NCBI GenBank assembly: GCA_036374795.1 | Contig: DASUTC010000090.1 | Location: 28,093-92,092, forward strand | Length of the DNA stretch: 64,000 nt | Origin: Herpetosiphonaceae bacterium | Lineage (GTDB): Bacteria; Chloroflexota; Chloroflexia; Chloroflexales; Kallotenuaceae | Direction: 5' to 3' | Shown here: positions 55,540-64,000 of the stretch, in pieces | Layout of the letters: each line of letters starts with the position of its first letter | Numbering within the stretch: position 1 is the first letter of the stretch | Translations under genes and position numbers: made by a program | Notes under the pieces: generated by a model | What the model was told of the DNA's origin: nothing | Database searches by the model: none | Seen by the model: only the letters and a program-made list of their open reading frames with translations

Positions 55540-58500
55540 CTACAGCCCCGGCTGCCCAAGAAGATCCAGCGCTTCGTCGTCGGAAAGGTCTTCGATCTCG
55601 GCCAACAGGTCCTCCAGGCTTTTCTCGGCTATGGGGATCGGTTGAATGTGCTCGTCGGGAGCGGCGAGCGGTGCAGTTTCCGCCTGATCGATCAGGCAGG
55701 CCAGATGCGCGATTGTCGGCTCTTCAAACAGCGTGCGCAGTGCAATATCGACATGATAGGTTTCGCGCACAAACGACGTGACCTGGGTGGCGCTGAGGGA
55801 GTGCCCGCCCAGCAAGAAGAAGTTATCATAGACGCCGATCTGCTCGACGCGCAGAATGCGGCTCCAGGCATCGGCCAGCGCGCGCTCGACCGGCGTGCGG
55901 GGCGCGACATGCGGCTGATCAAGCTCGTCCCGCGTGTGCTCCGGCACCGGCAGGGCCTTGCGGTCGACTTTGCCGTTAGCCGTCACCGGCAGGCTGTCCA
56001 GCACGACAAACGCCGAGGGCATCATGTACTCCGGCAGACGCTCGTGGACGAAGCTGCGCAGCGCTCGCGGATCGAGCGCCGCGCGTCGATCGTCCGGCTG
56101 CTCCGCTGCCTGCGGCAGATCCAGGTCCAGCGGCGAGCCGCAGACCATCCAGGGCGGCTCGTGGCTCGTCGATGGCGGCTCGTCCGCCAGCACATACGCC
56201 ACAAGCCGCTTCGCCCAGGGAGCGCCAGCGGCCTGATCGTCGTGCGCGACCACGATCGCCTCGCGGACGGCGGGATGCTCGCGCAGCACCGTTTCGATCT
56301 CGCCCAGTTCGATCCGAAAGCCGCGAATCTTGACCTGCTGGTCGATGCGGCCCAGGAACTCGATCGTGCCGTCGGCCCAGAAGCGCGCCTGATCGCCCGT
56401 GCGGTAGAGCCGACCGCCCGGCGTGGCGCTCCACGGGTCGGGGATGAACTTGGTGGCGGTGAGGATCGGCTCGTTGGCATAGCCCAGCGCCAGGCACTCG
56501 CCGCCGATGTGCAGCTCGCCGGGAATCCCGATTGGACAGGGATTGAGATGGCGGTCAAGAATATAGTAGCGGGCATTTTGAATCGGCCTGCCGTAGGGAA
56601 TACTGAGCCACTGGCGCTCGACCACGCCGATCGGGTAGTAGTTCGACCACACCGTCGCCTCGGTCGCGCCGCCCAGGCTGATCACGGTGGCACCGACAAA
56701 CGTGGCGCGGACCAGATCCGGCAGCGATACCGGAATCCAGTCGCCGCTGAGAAACACCAGCCGCAGGTGATGCTCGTCCGGCGCGATCGGCGTCCTGGGA
56801 AACAAGGGCGTGAGCTGCTGAAGCGCGGCGGGAGCCGAGTCCCAGAAGGTGATCGGCTCGGCGCAGAGAATCTGCACCAGCCGATCGGGATCGCGCAGCT
56901 CTTGATCGGAGGCGATGCGGATCGAGCCACCTGCGGCGAGCAGCCCAAACACATCGTACACCGAAAGATCGAAGCAGACCGAGGTGATAAAGAGCACCCG
57001 ATCCGTGGGAGCGATCGTGAAGGTGCGGTTGACCCACTCGATCAGGTTGATCACCGGCTGGTGGCGGACCATCACGCCTTTTGGCGTGCCCGTGGAGCCG
57101 GACGTGAAGATCATATAGGCCAGGTCGTCGGCGCTCACCGCTGCCGCCGGGTTGTCGGCCGGGCGGTCGCGCAGATCCGCCCGCGACCAGACGCGGACGG
57201 TCGTGGCCGCGTCGAGCGGCGGTCGCTCGGTCGTGTCGAGCAGCACGACATGCTCAAGCGCGGGCAGCCCGGTACCCTCCGGGTGCAGCATCGCCGCGAC
57301 GGTGGGCACGTAGGCCGACTGAGACAGGATACAGCGCACGCCGAGCGTCGAGAGAATCCATTGGACGCGCGCTCTGGGAAACGAAACCTCAAGCGGCACA
57401 TAGGCTGCGCCCGCTTTGAGCACGCCCAGGAGCGCCGGAATCATCTCCAGCGAGCGCTCCATCACGATCGCGACCAGCGCGCCCCGGCCAGCGCCAAGCG
57501 CGATCAACTGGTGGGCGATTTGATTCGCCTGCCGATTCAGCTCGTGGTAGCTGAGCTGCGTGTCGCCAAAGATCGCCGCCGGAGCGTCGGGCTGGCGCAG
57601 CACCTGCCGCTCGAACAGGTGATGGATACAGCATTCCTGCTCGTACGCCCGCTGCGTATCGTTCCACACGGCGAGCATCCGGTGCCGCTCGTCGTCAGTC
57701 AGCAGCGGCGTTTGGCACAGGCGCAGATCGGGATCAGCCGCGACCGCCATGAGGATCGTCTCAAGCTGCTGCAACATCCTGGCGATCGTCGCGGCGTCAA
57801 ACAGATCCGTGTTGTACTCCATCATCGCGGACAGCCGATCGCCGTTGTCCCACAAATGCAGCAGCAGATCCAGCCGCGAGGTGCCGCTGTCCACCTCAAG
57901 GGTGCTGGCATGGAGTCCGGTAAACGCCAGCGTGCCCACGGGAGCGTGCTGAAGCCCGAACATTACCTGGTAGATCGGGTTGTGGCTCATATTGCGCGGC
58001 GGCTGAAGCGCATCGACCAACATCTCGAAGGGCAGATCTTGATGCGCGTGCGCGCCCACAACCGTCTCACGTACCAGCCGCAGCAGCTCGCGAAACGAGG
58101 GATTGCCCGGCATATCGACGCTCAGCACCAGCGTGTTGACCAGGCTGCCGACCAGATACTCGATCTCGGCATGGTGGCGATGCGCGACCGGCGTGCCAAC
58201 CAGCAGCCGCTCCTGGCCTGAGGAGCGATGCAGCAGGATCAAAAATCCGGCCAGCCCGGTCATAAACAGCGTCACGCCCTCCTGCTGGCTCAGCGCCTTG
58301 AGCGCGGGGCCGAGCGCTGCGGGAAAGATGATGCGCTGCTTCGCGCCGCGAAAGCTCTGCACCGGCGGGCGTGGCCGGTCGGTGGGAAGCTGTAAGACCG
58401 GCAGCTCTCCGGCCAGACGTGCTTTCCAGTAGGCAAGCTGCTGATCCAGCACGTCGCCCTGCAACCAGTCGCGCTGCCACTCGGCAAAGTCGGTGTAGGC

Positions 58501-59154
58501 GATCGGGATCTGCGGCAGATGCGGCACAGCGCCCGTCGTCGCGGCGTTATACAGGGCCGCCAGATCGCGGTAAAAGATCGCGTGGGAGCCGTCGAACACC
58601 ATATGATGGGTCGTCAGCAGCAGTACATGATCGTCGGCGGCCAGACGGATCAGGCTGGCGCGCAGCGGCAGGTCGCGGGCAACATCAAACGGTTGTCGCA
58701 GCGCTTCGATCGCCAGTCGTTGCGCCTCGGCGATGCGCTCCTCGCCCGCCAGGTGCTGCACGTCGATGATCGGCAGCGTTTGCCGCGCCGCTGGCAAGAC
58801 GATTTGCCGCAGCTCGCCGTCAATCACATCAAACGTCGTGCGCAGCGCCGCGTGCCGCTCGATCACGGCAGTGAGCGCCTGTTCGAGCGCCGTCAGGTCG
58901 AGCCGACCGGTGAGCCGCAGATGGAGCGGCACGTTATAGGCCGTATTTCCCGGCTCAAGCTGGTCGAGAAACCAAAACCGCTGCTGCGCGAACGACACCC
59001 GTGCCGGACCGGCATCCGCGCGCCGTGGAATGGTCGGGACGGACGCGCTCGGCATGCCGCCGCGCTTCCACTGCTCCAGCAGCGCCCGCCGCTCCGGCGA
59101 AAGCTGCGATCGTCGAATTGCGTGTTGGTCGGAGTTCGCCACCGGGCACCTCAT
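55540..59154 (-). CDS. NRPS module C-A-PCP, Cys-like pocket
   Basis: Middle NRPS module, 1204 residues. The C domain has HHMVFDG (183-189), an ordinary condensation domain, not a heterocyclising one. The A domain shows YMIFTSGSTGTPKG (680-693) and FDLSVYDVF (728-736). The aligned pocket is Asp729, Leu730, Tyr733, Asp772, Phe801, Ser803, Leu827, Val835, Trp836, Lys1062. It resembles the Cys code (DLYNLSLIWK) with Asn changed to Asp; I call it Cys-like. The PCP Ser1119 is in GGHS. A 45-residue tail after the PCP (LEDLLAEIEDLSDDEALDLL) looks like a docking helix. Its start overlaps the stop of the upstream module in ATGA. Confidence 0.92.
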   Translation of the reverse strand: MRCPVANSDQHAIRRSQLSPERRALLEQWKRGGMPSASVPTIPRRADAGPARVSFAQQRFWFLDQLEPGNTAYNVPLHLRLTGRLDLTALEQALTAVIERHAALRTTFDVIDGELRQIVLPAARQTLPIIDVQHLAGEERIAEAQRLAIEALRQPFDVARDLPLRASLIRLAADDHVLLLTTHHMVFDGSHAIFYRDLAALYNAATTGAVPHLPQIPIAYTDFAEWQRDWLQGDVLDQQLAYWKARLAGELPVLQLPTDRPRPPVQSFRGAKQRIIFPAALGPALKALSQQEGVTLFMTGLAGFLILLHRSSGQERLLVGTPVAHRHHAEIEYLVGSLVNTLVLSVDMPGNPSFRELLRLVRETVVGAHAHQDLPFEMLVDALQPPRNMSHNPIYQVMFGLQHAPVGTLAFTGLHASTLEVDSGTSRLDLLLHLWDNGDRLSAMMEYNTDLFDAATIARMLQQLETILMAVAADPDLRLCQTPLLTDDERHRMLAVWNDTQRAYEQECCIHHLFERQVLRQPDAPAAIFGDTQLSYHELNRQANQIAHQLIALGAGRGALVAIVMERSLEMIPALLGVLKAGAAYVPLEVSFPRARVQWILSTLGVRCILSQSAYVPTVAAMLHPEGTGLPALEHVVLLDTTERPPLDAATTVRVWSRADLRDRPADNPAAAVSADDLAYMIFTSGSTGTPKGVMVRHQPVINLIEWVNRTFTIAPTDRVLFITSVCFDLSVYDVFGLLAAGGSIRIASDQELRDPDRLVQILCAEPITFWDSAPAALQQLTPLFPRTPIAPDEHHLRLVFLSGDWIPVSLPDLVRATFVGATVISLGGATEATVWSNYYPIGVVERQWLSIPYGRPIQNARYYILDRHLNPCPIGIPGELHIGGECLALGYANEPILTATKFIPDPWSATPGGRLYRTGDQARFWADGTIEFLGRIDQQVKIRGFRIELGEIETVLREHPAVREAIVVAHDDQAAGAPWAKRLVAYVLADEPPSTSHEPPWMVCGSPLDLDLPQAAEQPDDRRAALDPRALRSFVHERLPEYMMPSAFVVLDSLPVTANGKVDRKALPVPEHTRDELDQPHVAPRTPVERALADAWSRILRVEQIGVYDNFFLLGGHSLSATQVTSFVRETYHVDIALRTLFEEPTIAHLACLIDQAETAPLAAPDEHIQPIPIAEKSLEDLLAEIEDLSDDEALDLLGQPGL

Positions 59155-62100
59155 ACACTGGGATACGCAGCAGGCGTGACCGCCGCCGCCATCAACTGCT
59201 GCACTTCGTCGTCGGAAAGAGCCGCCAGTGCTTCCAGCAGCCGATCCTCGATGATATAGGCCATCTCTGCGATCGTCGGCGCTTCAAACACGCTGCTCAG
59301 ATGAAGCTCGACGTGAAACGCGCTCTGAATCCGGGCGATGAGCTGGGTCGCGAGCAAGGAATGTCCGCCCAGCGCAAAGAAGTTATCGTGGATGCCGATC
59401 GGACTCCGCCGCAGGACTCCAGACCAGATCTCGGCGAGCAGCTCCTCGTCGGGCGTGGTGGGCGCGACGTAGGCGCGGGTCTGGCCCAGCACCGGCGTCG
59501 TATCGGCGGCGAGCGCCCGCCGGTCGAGCTTGCCGTTGGGCGTGCGCGGCAGCGTCGGCAGCGCAACAAACGCGGCGGGGATCATATACGCCGGGAGCGT
59601 CTGCTGCACGAACGATCGCAGCTCGTCGTCGGCGATGGCCTGCGCGCTGGCCGCGACCACATAGGCGACCAGCCGCTGCTCGCCGGACTCGTCGCCGCGC
59701 ACGATCACGGCTGCCTCACGAATCGCCGGATGCGCGCACAGCGCATGCTCAATCTCGCCCAGCTCGATCCGAAAGCCGCGCAGCTTCACCTGCTGGTCGA
59801 GCCGGCCCTGAAACTCGATCGTGCCGTCGCCGCGATAGCGCACCAGATCGCCCGTGCGGTACAGCCGCCCGCCGTGGACGCCACTGAACGGATCGGGCAC
59901 GAAGCGCTCGGCGGTCAGCGCCGGACGGCCATAGTAGCCACGCGCCACGCCATCGCCGCCGATATGCAGCTCGCCCCACACGCCAGTCGGCACCGGCTGC
60001 CCAGATCGATCGAGGATGTAGAGCTGCGTGTTCGCGATCGGCTGGCCCAGCGCGACCGGTCGCTCGCCAGGCTCGATCTGCCCGGCGGTGGACCATATCG
60101 TCGTCTCGGTGGGGCCGTACATATTCCAGAGCGCGGCGACTCGATCGGCGAGCAGATTCGCCAGATCGCGCGGCAATGCCTCGCCGCCGCAGAGCGCCTT
60201 CAGCGATCGGTTGCCGGTCCAGCCCGACTCCAGCAGCAGCCGCCACGTGACCGGCGTCGCCTGCATCACCGGAGCCGGGAAGCGCGACAGGGCCGCAGCA
60301 AGCTGAGCGCCGTCGGCGGCGGCCTCGCGGCTGAGCAGCATCAGCGAGCCACCGGCGATCAGCGGCAGGTACAGCTCCAATCCGGCGATGTCGAAGCCGA
60401 CCGTCGTGACGGCGATCAGGGTGTTCGTCTCGCAGAAGCCGGGCTGCTCACGCATGGCGCACAACAGGTTGGTCAATGCCTGATGCGCGATCATCACGCC
60501 CTTGGGCTGTCCGGTCGAGCCTGAGGTGTAGATTACATACGCCAGATCGGCGGGCACGACCGCCGAGCGCGGCGGGGCATCCGGCTGCCGCTCGATCGCT
60601 GTCCAGTCGGCGTCGAGGCAGACGCTCGGCGCGACCGGCGACAGCGCGGCGACATGGCGCTGCTTCGTGAGGACCGCTGCCACGCCCGCATCGCTGAGCA
60701 TGTACGCGAGCCGCTCCTGGGGATACATCGGATCGAGGGGCACGTACGCGCCGCCCGCCTTGAGCACCGCCAGCAGCGCGACGAGCAGATCGGGCGAGCG
60801 ATCGAGACACACGCCGACCAGCAGCGGGTCGTGGAACCGTCGGCTGACGCCCAGCGCGTGCAGGTGATGGGCCAGTTGATTCGCGCGCCGGTTGAGCTGC
60901 GCGTAGGTCAGCCGGGTATCGCCGTCGATCACCGCGACCGCATCGGGCGTGCGCGCGGCCTGCGCCTCGATGAGCTGATGCACGCAGCGATCCTGCGGAT
61001 ACGCACGTCGGGTCGCGTTGCGCGCCACGAGGATCTGCTGGCGCTCGGCGGCGCTGAGCAGCGGCAGATCCGCAAGCCGCGCGTCGGGATTCGCCACAAT
61101 TCCGGCCAGCATCGTTTCAAAGTGGGCGGCCATGCGGGCGATCGTCGCGCCGTCGAACAGGCTCAGATTGTAGCCGAAGCGGCACTGCGCGTCCGAAATG
61201 TCAACGGTCAGGTCGAACTGCGTTGTGGATCGCTCGATCCGCGCCAGACTCACCGCCAGATCCGCGCCATCCTTGGTCGGCGGCGGCACGTTCTGAAGGC
61301 TGAATAGCACCTGGAACAGCGGCGTGTGGCTCATGTTCCGATCCGGCTGGACGGCCTCGACGACCTTTTCAAAGGGCGTGTCCATGTGCGCGAAGGTGCT
61401 CAGCGCCGTCTCGCGGACGCGGCCCAGCAGCTCGCGGAAGGTGGGATTGCCCGCCAGATCGGTGCGCAGCACCAGCGTGTTGACGAAACAGCCGATCACG
61501 CCCTCGGTTTCAATCCAGTTGCGGTTGGCGACGGGCGTGCCGACCAGGATGTCGTGCTGGCCCGTATAGCGATACAGCACGGTTGCGAACGCTGCCAGCA
61601 GGGTCATGTACATGGTGGTGCCCTGCTGCTGGCTCAGCGCGGCGAGGCCATCCATCAACGGCTGGGGAAGTTGCAGATAGTGCCATGCCGCCTCATAGGT
61701 TTGAACCGCCGGACGTGGCCGATCGGTGGGCAACTCCAGCATGGTCGGCGCTCCGGCGAGCTGCTCCTTCCAGTAGCTAAGCTGCTGTTCCAGGTAGCTG
61801 CCCTGGAGTCGCTGGCGCTGCCAGGCCGCGAAGTCGGCGTACTGGATCGGCAGTTCCGCCAGGGGCGCGTCGCTCCGGCTGACACAGGCGCGGTACAGAT
61901 CCAGCAGATCGCTGATATACACCCGCAGCGACCAGCCATCGCCGATGATATGGTGCATCACCAGCAGCAGCCGGTGCTCCCGCTCCGCGAAGCGAAAGAG
62001 CGTCAGCCGCAGCAGCGGGCCGCGCGCCAGCTCGAATGGACGATCGACCTCGGCGGCGACGAGCCGCGTCAGGGCGTCGGGCTGCTCGGCGGCAGGCAGC

Positions 62101-62486
62101 GCGCTGAGGTCGATCACCGGCACCGCGATCTGCTGCGTCGGCGCGATGACCTGGACGGGCAGGCCATCGACCGTGGGAAAAGCTGCGCGCAGCGTCTCGT
62201 GGCGCTGCATCAGCAGATGAACGCTCTGCTGCAAGGCCGCGCTATCGAGCTGACCCGCCAGACGCAGCATCAGCGGCAGGTTATAGGCTGTGGCGCCGGG
62301 CGCGAGCTGGTCCAGAAACCACAGGCGCTCTTGCGCAAACGAGAGCGGCGGCGGCTCGTCCGGCGGGCGTCGTGGAATCGTGGTCGTGGGCAGCGCCCCG
62401 TGCCGACGGGTCCATTGTTCGAGCAACGCCTGCTTGGCCGATGATAGCTTTGCGCGTTGTTGGGCAAGGTGATCTCGATCGATCAT
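59151..62486 (-). CDS. NRPS module C-A-PCP, glycine-type pocket
   Basis: First NRPS module in the window, 1111 residues. C domain: HHIIGDG (178-184). A domain: YVIYTSGSTGQPKG (650-663), then FDIAGLELY. The aligned pocket is Asp699, Ile700, Leu703, Gln742, Leu765, Gly767, Met789, Ile797, Trp798, Lys986, which reads DILQLGMIWK, matching known glycine codes. The PCP Ser1043 is in GGHS, and a 40-residue helical tail (LEALAALSDDEVQQL) resembles the one in the next module, a probable docking pair. It follows the PKS gene by 34 bp and overlaps the next NRPS gene by 4 bp. Confidence 0.93.
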   Translation of the reverse strand: MIDRDHLAQQRAKLSSAKQALLEQWTRRHGALPTTTIPRRPPDEPPPLSFAQERLWFLDQLAPGATAYNLPLMLRLAGQLDSAALQQSVHLLMQRHETLRAAFPTVDGLPVQVIAPTQQIAVPVIDLSALPAAEQPDALTRLVAAEVDRPFELARGPLLRLTLFRFAEREHRLLLVMHHIIGDGWSLRVYISDLLDLYRACVSRSDAPLAELPIQYADFAAWQRQRLQGSYLEQQLSYWKEQLAGAPTMLELPTDRPRPAVQTYEAAWHYLQLPQPLMDGLAALSQQQGTTMYMTLLAAFATVLYRYTGQHDILVGTPVANRNWIETEGVIGCFVNTLVLRTDLAGNPTFRELLGRVRETALSTFAHMDTPFEKVVEAVQPDRNMSHTPLFQVLFSLQNVPPPTKDGADLAVSLARIERSTTQFDLTVDISDAQCRFGYNLSLFDGATIARMAAHFETMLAGIVANPDARLADLPLLSAAERQQILVARNATRRAYPQDRCVHQLIEAQAARTPDAVAVIDGDTRLTYAQLNRRANQLAHHLHALGVSRRFHDPLLVGVCLDRSPDLLVALLAVLKAGGAYVPLDPMYPQERLAYMLSDAGVAAVLTKQRHVAALSPVAPSVCLDADWTAIERQPDAPPRSAVVPADLAYVIYTSGSTGQPKGVMIAHQALTNLLCAMREQPGFCETNTLIAVTTVGFDIAGLELYLPLIAGGSLMLLSREAAADGAQLAAALSRFPAPVMQATPVTWRLLLESGWTGNRSLKALCGGEALPRDLANLLADRVAALWNMYGPTETTIWSTAGQIEPGERPVALGQPIANTQLYILDRSGQPVPTGVWGELHIGGDGVARGYYGRPALTAERFVPDPFSGVHGGRLYRTGDLVRYRGDGTIEFQGRLDQQVKLRGFRIELGEIEHALCAHPAIREAAVIVRGDESGEQRLVAYVVAASAQAIADDELRSFVQQTLPAYMIPAAFVALPTLPRTPNGKLDRRALAADTTPVLGQTRAYVAPTTPDEELLAEIWSGVLRRSPIGIHDNFFALGGHSLLATQLIARIQSAFHVELHLSSVFEAPTIAEMAYIIEDRLLEALAALSDDEVQQLMAAAVTPAAYPSV

Positions 62487-62520
62487 GGTACAACTCCGGA
62501 GATCGTAGCGCTCTTCACCG

Positions 62521-64000
62521 TCAGGCGGAAGGGCTGAGGCTCGGAATCTGGTCGTCAGGGATGGCGGTCAGCTTCTCGATCAACAGCGACTCGATCGCCG
62601 CTGCAAGCTCGGCGACGGTCGCGTAGTCGAAGATATGACGGAGTGGGACCTCAACCGGAAAGGTTTCGCGGAGCCGGGCAACCAGCAGGCTCGCCACGAG
62701 CGAGTTGCCGCCGAGCTCGAAGAAATGATCGTTGCTGCCCACCTGCTCGATGCCGATCAGGTCCTGCCAGATCGCGGCGATGTGCTGCTCAAGCGGATTG
62801 CTCGGCGCGATGTAGGGCCGTAGCCGCTGCGGGCGTGGATGCGCCGTCATGGCGGCAGCCGCCTCGGTAGGTGCCGATCGAGGCTGGATCATTTCGGCCT
62901 GCTGCCGGGCCGCCCCGCCGATCCAGCAGGTTTCACGCTCGAAGGGATACGTCGGCAGCGGGACGCGCCGCCGCGACTGGTGGGCGTACAGGCCCGCGCC
63001 GTCGACCGCTGCGCCCGCCAGCCAGAGCTGGCCCAGCGCGGCCAGCAGCACCGGCAGATCCGCCTGCCGGTCGTCGGGATGGCGCATGGCTGCGACCACA
63101 AGCTGCTGTCCGTGCGGATCGACCTGCTTGCGGACCAGGCTACTCAGCGTGACGCCCGGCCCGACCTCGACAAAGATCAGCGCAGGCTCTCGCGCCAGCG
63201 TAGCGATGCCGTCGGCGAAGCGCACGGGCTTGCGTAGCTGGTCGGCCCAGTAGCGCGGGCTGGTCGCCTCCGCCGCCGTGATCCAGGTGCCGGTCGCGCT
63301 TGAGATATAGGGGATCGTCGGCGGCTTGAGGTCTACCGTGCGGACGATGGCGGCGAAATCGTCAAGGATCGGCTCCATGACCGCCGAGTGAAACGCATGC
63401 GAGGTGTGCAGGAGTCGGCTCTTAACGCCCTGGCCGCTGAGCTGCGCCTGGAGCGCGGTGATCGCCGCGTGGGTGCCCGACACGACACACTGCGTCGGGC
63501 TATTCACACCAGCGATCTCCAGGCCCGGCCCAAGCAGCGGCGCGAGCGCGCGCTCGGCAAGCGGCACGCTGAGCATCGCGCCTGCGGGCAACGCCTGCAT
63601 CAGCCGCCCGCGTGCCGCCACGAGCATCAGCGCGTCCTCAAGCGAAAGCACGCCCGCCAGACAGGCCGCGACATACTCGCCGACGCTGTGCCCGATCATC
63701 GCCTGTGGCTGGACGCCCCACTCCTGCCAGAGCCGCGCCAGCGCATACTCGACCGCAAAGAGCGCGGGCTGCGCGAGCGCCGTCTGCTGAAGCTGCTGCG
63801 CCGCCGTCTCTGGCTGCGTCGCCGCAGGATACACCACGCTGCGCAGGTCTTGGGTCGGCGCTCCTTGCAGGTGTGGCCGCAGCAGATCGCAGCAGCGATC
63901 GAACGCTCTGCGGAACGTTGGCTCATGGCGGTACAGTTCAGCGCCCATGTTGACATATTGCGCGCCCTGCCCAGGAAACATCCAGGCTATGGGACGGTCG
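62521..64000 (-). CDS. Type I polyketide synthase, AT and ACP part (5' end beyond the window)
   Basis: The C-terminal part of a type I PKS; the frame stays open to the right edge (…RPIAWMFPGQGAQ…), so the start and any ketosynthase lie outside. The acyltransferase has FPGQGAQ, the nucleophile in GHSVGEY, and HAFH, which marks malonyl-CoA specificity rather than methylmalonyl. A linker with RRRVPLPTYPFERETCW leads directly to an ACP (FFELGGNSL), so no ketoreductase or dehydratase is present between them. A helix (AAAIESLLIEKLTAIPDDQI) ends the protein as a docking element. It feeds the glycine module downstream. Confidence 0.92.
   Translation of the reverse strand, partial: DRPIAWMFPGQGAQYVNMGAELYRHEPTFRRAFDRCCDLLRPHLQGAPTQDLRSVVYPAATQPETAAQQLQQTALAQPALFAVEYALARLWQEWGVQPQAMIGHSVGEYVAACLAGVLSLEDALMLVAARGRLMQALPAGAMLSVPLAERALAPLLGPGLEIAGVNSPTQCVVSGTHAAITALQAQLSGQGVKSRLLHTSHAFHSAVMEPILDDFAAIVRTVDLKPPTIPYISSATGTWITAAEATSPRYWADQLRKPVRFADGIATLAREPALIFVEVGPGVTLSSLVRKQVDPHGQQLVVAAMRHPDDRQADLPVLLAALGQLWLAGAAVDGAGLYAHQSRRRVPLPTYPFERETCWIGGAARQQAEMIQPRSAPTEAAAAMTAHPRPQRLRPYIAPSNPLEQHIAAIWQDLIGIEQVGSNDHFFELGGNSLVASLLVARLRETFPVEVPLRHIFDYATVAELAAAIESLLIEKLTAIPDDQIPSLSPSA

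Noticed and set aside
55642..58221. 859-codon plus-strand frame inside the NRPS gene
   Set aside because: It is antisense to clear C and A domain motifs and shows no protein-like hydrophobic pattern or start site.
55540..59154. Heterocyclisation domain before the Cys-like A domain
   Set aside because: The motif is HHMVFDG, an ordinary condensation signature, not the DxxxxD motif of cyclising domains.

Overview
The window is GC-rich and gene-dense. It looks like chromosomal DNA of an aerobic Chloroflexota, most likely class Chloroflexia. This is inferred from a complete alternative complex III operon placed directly in front of an A2-type caa3 oxidase, from high-GC codon use, and from the mix of carbohydrate genes and NRPS genes. 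No rRNA, tRNA, CRISPR array, integrase or insertion sequence was recognised.

Layout. (1) 1-1400: a small membrane protein and an ABM-like protein around a 0.7 kb stretch with no supported gene. (2) 1517-17133: the respiratory block. It holds actABCDEF (alternative complex III), a small membrane protein, a SCO1 copper chaperone and coxBACD, all on +, then a convergent CcmF/NrfE-type haem lyase on -. A 12-bp-stem hairpin separates the two sides. (3) 17505-29245: a small hypothetical protein, a secreted GHL10-type glycosidase, a degraded acyltransferase remnant, a ROK repressor behind a palindromic operator, a SARP-like regulator, and a sugar ABC importer (binding protein plus two permeases) running into a GH78 alpha-L-rhamnosidase. 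(4) 29740-37718: single metabolic genes (beta-propeller, aldo/keto reductase, esterase-like hydrolase, LLM oxidoreductase, NCS1 permease, PAS-STAS sensor, membrane protein). (5) 37802-44637: an acyltransferase, then a pterin/flavin-flavoured cluster. It has ribA on + and a tightly coupled - strand operon for a methyltransferase, a RibD-type reductase, a BchC-like dehydrogenase, a PTPS-like protein lacking its catalytic Cys, and a GT4. An aldo/keto reductase follows. (6) 44890-64000 (open at the right edge): a - strand PKS/NRPS gene cluster.

How the genes work together. In the respiratory block quinol is oxidised by ACIII, electrons pass to the cytochrome c domain and CuA of CoxB and on to CoxA; SCO1 and the CcmF-like lyase serve assembly. 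Rhamnosides would be cut by the GH78 enzyme and sugar taken up by the ABC importer, which lacks its own ATPase gene here. In the biosynthetic cluster, transcription order and domain order agree: PKS (malonyl AT, ACP), C-A-PCP (pocket reads as Gly), C-A-PCP (Cys-like pocket with one change), then C-A-(N-methyltransferase)-PCP-TE. The last pocket carries acidic residues suited to a diamino acid. The next gene is an SbnA-type enzyme for 2,3-diaminopropionate, followed by an MFS exporter and a LanB-like protein with no elimination domain. The most novel elements are this pairing of a diaminopropionate NRPS with a LanB-like, tRNA-dependent-ligase-type protein, and the unexplained RibA/PTPS/RibD/MT/GT4 cluster.
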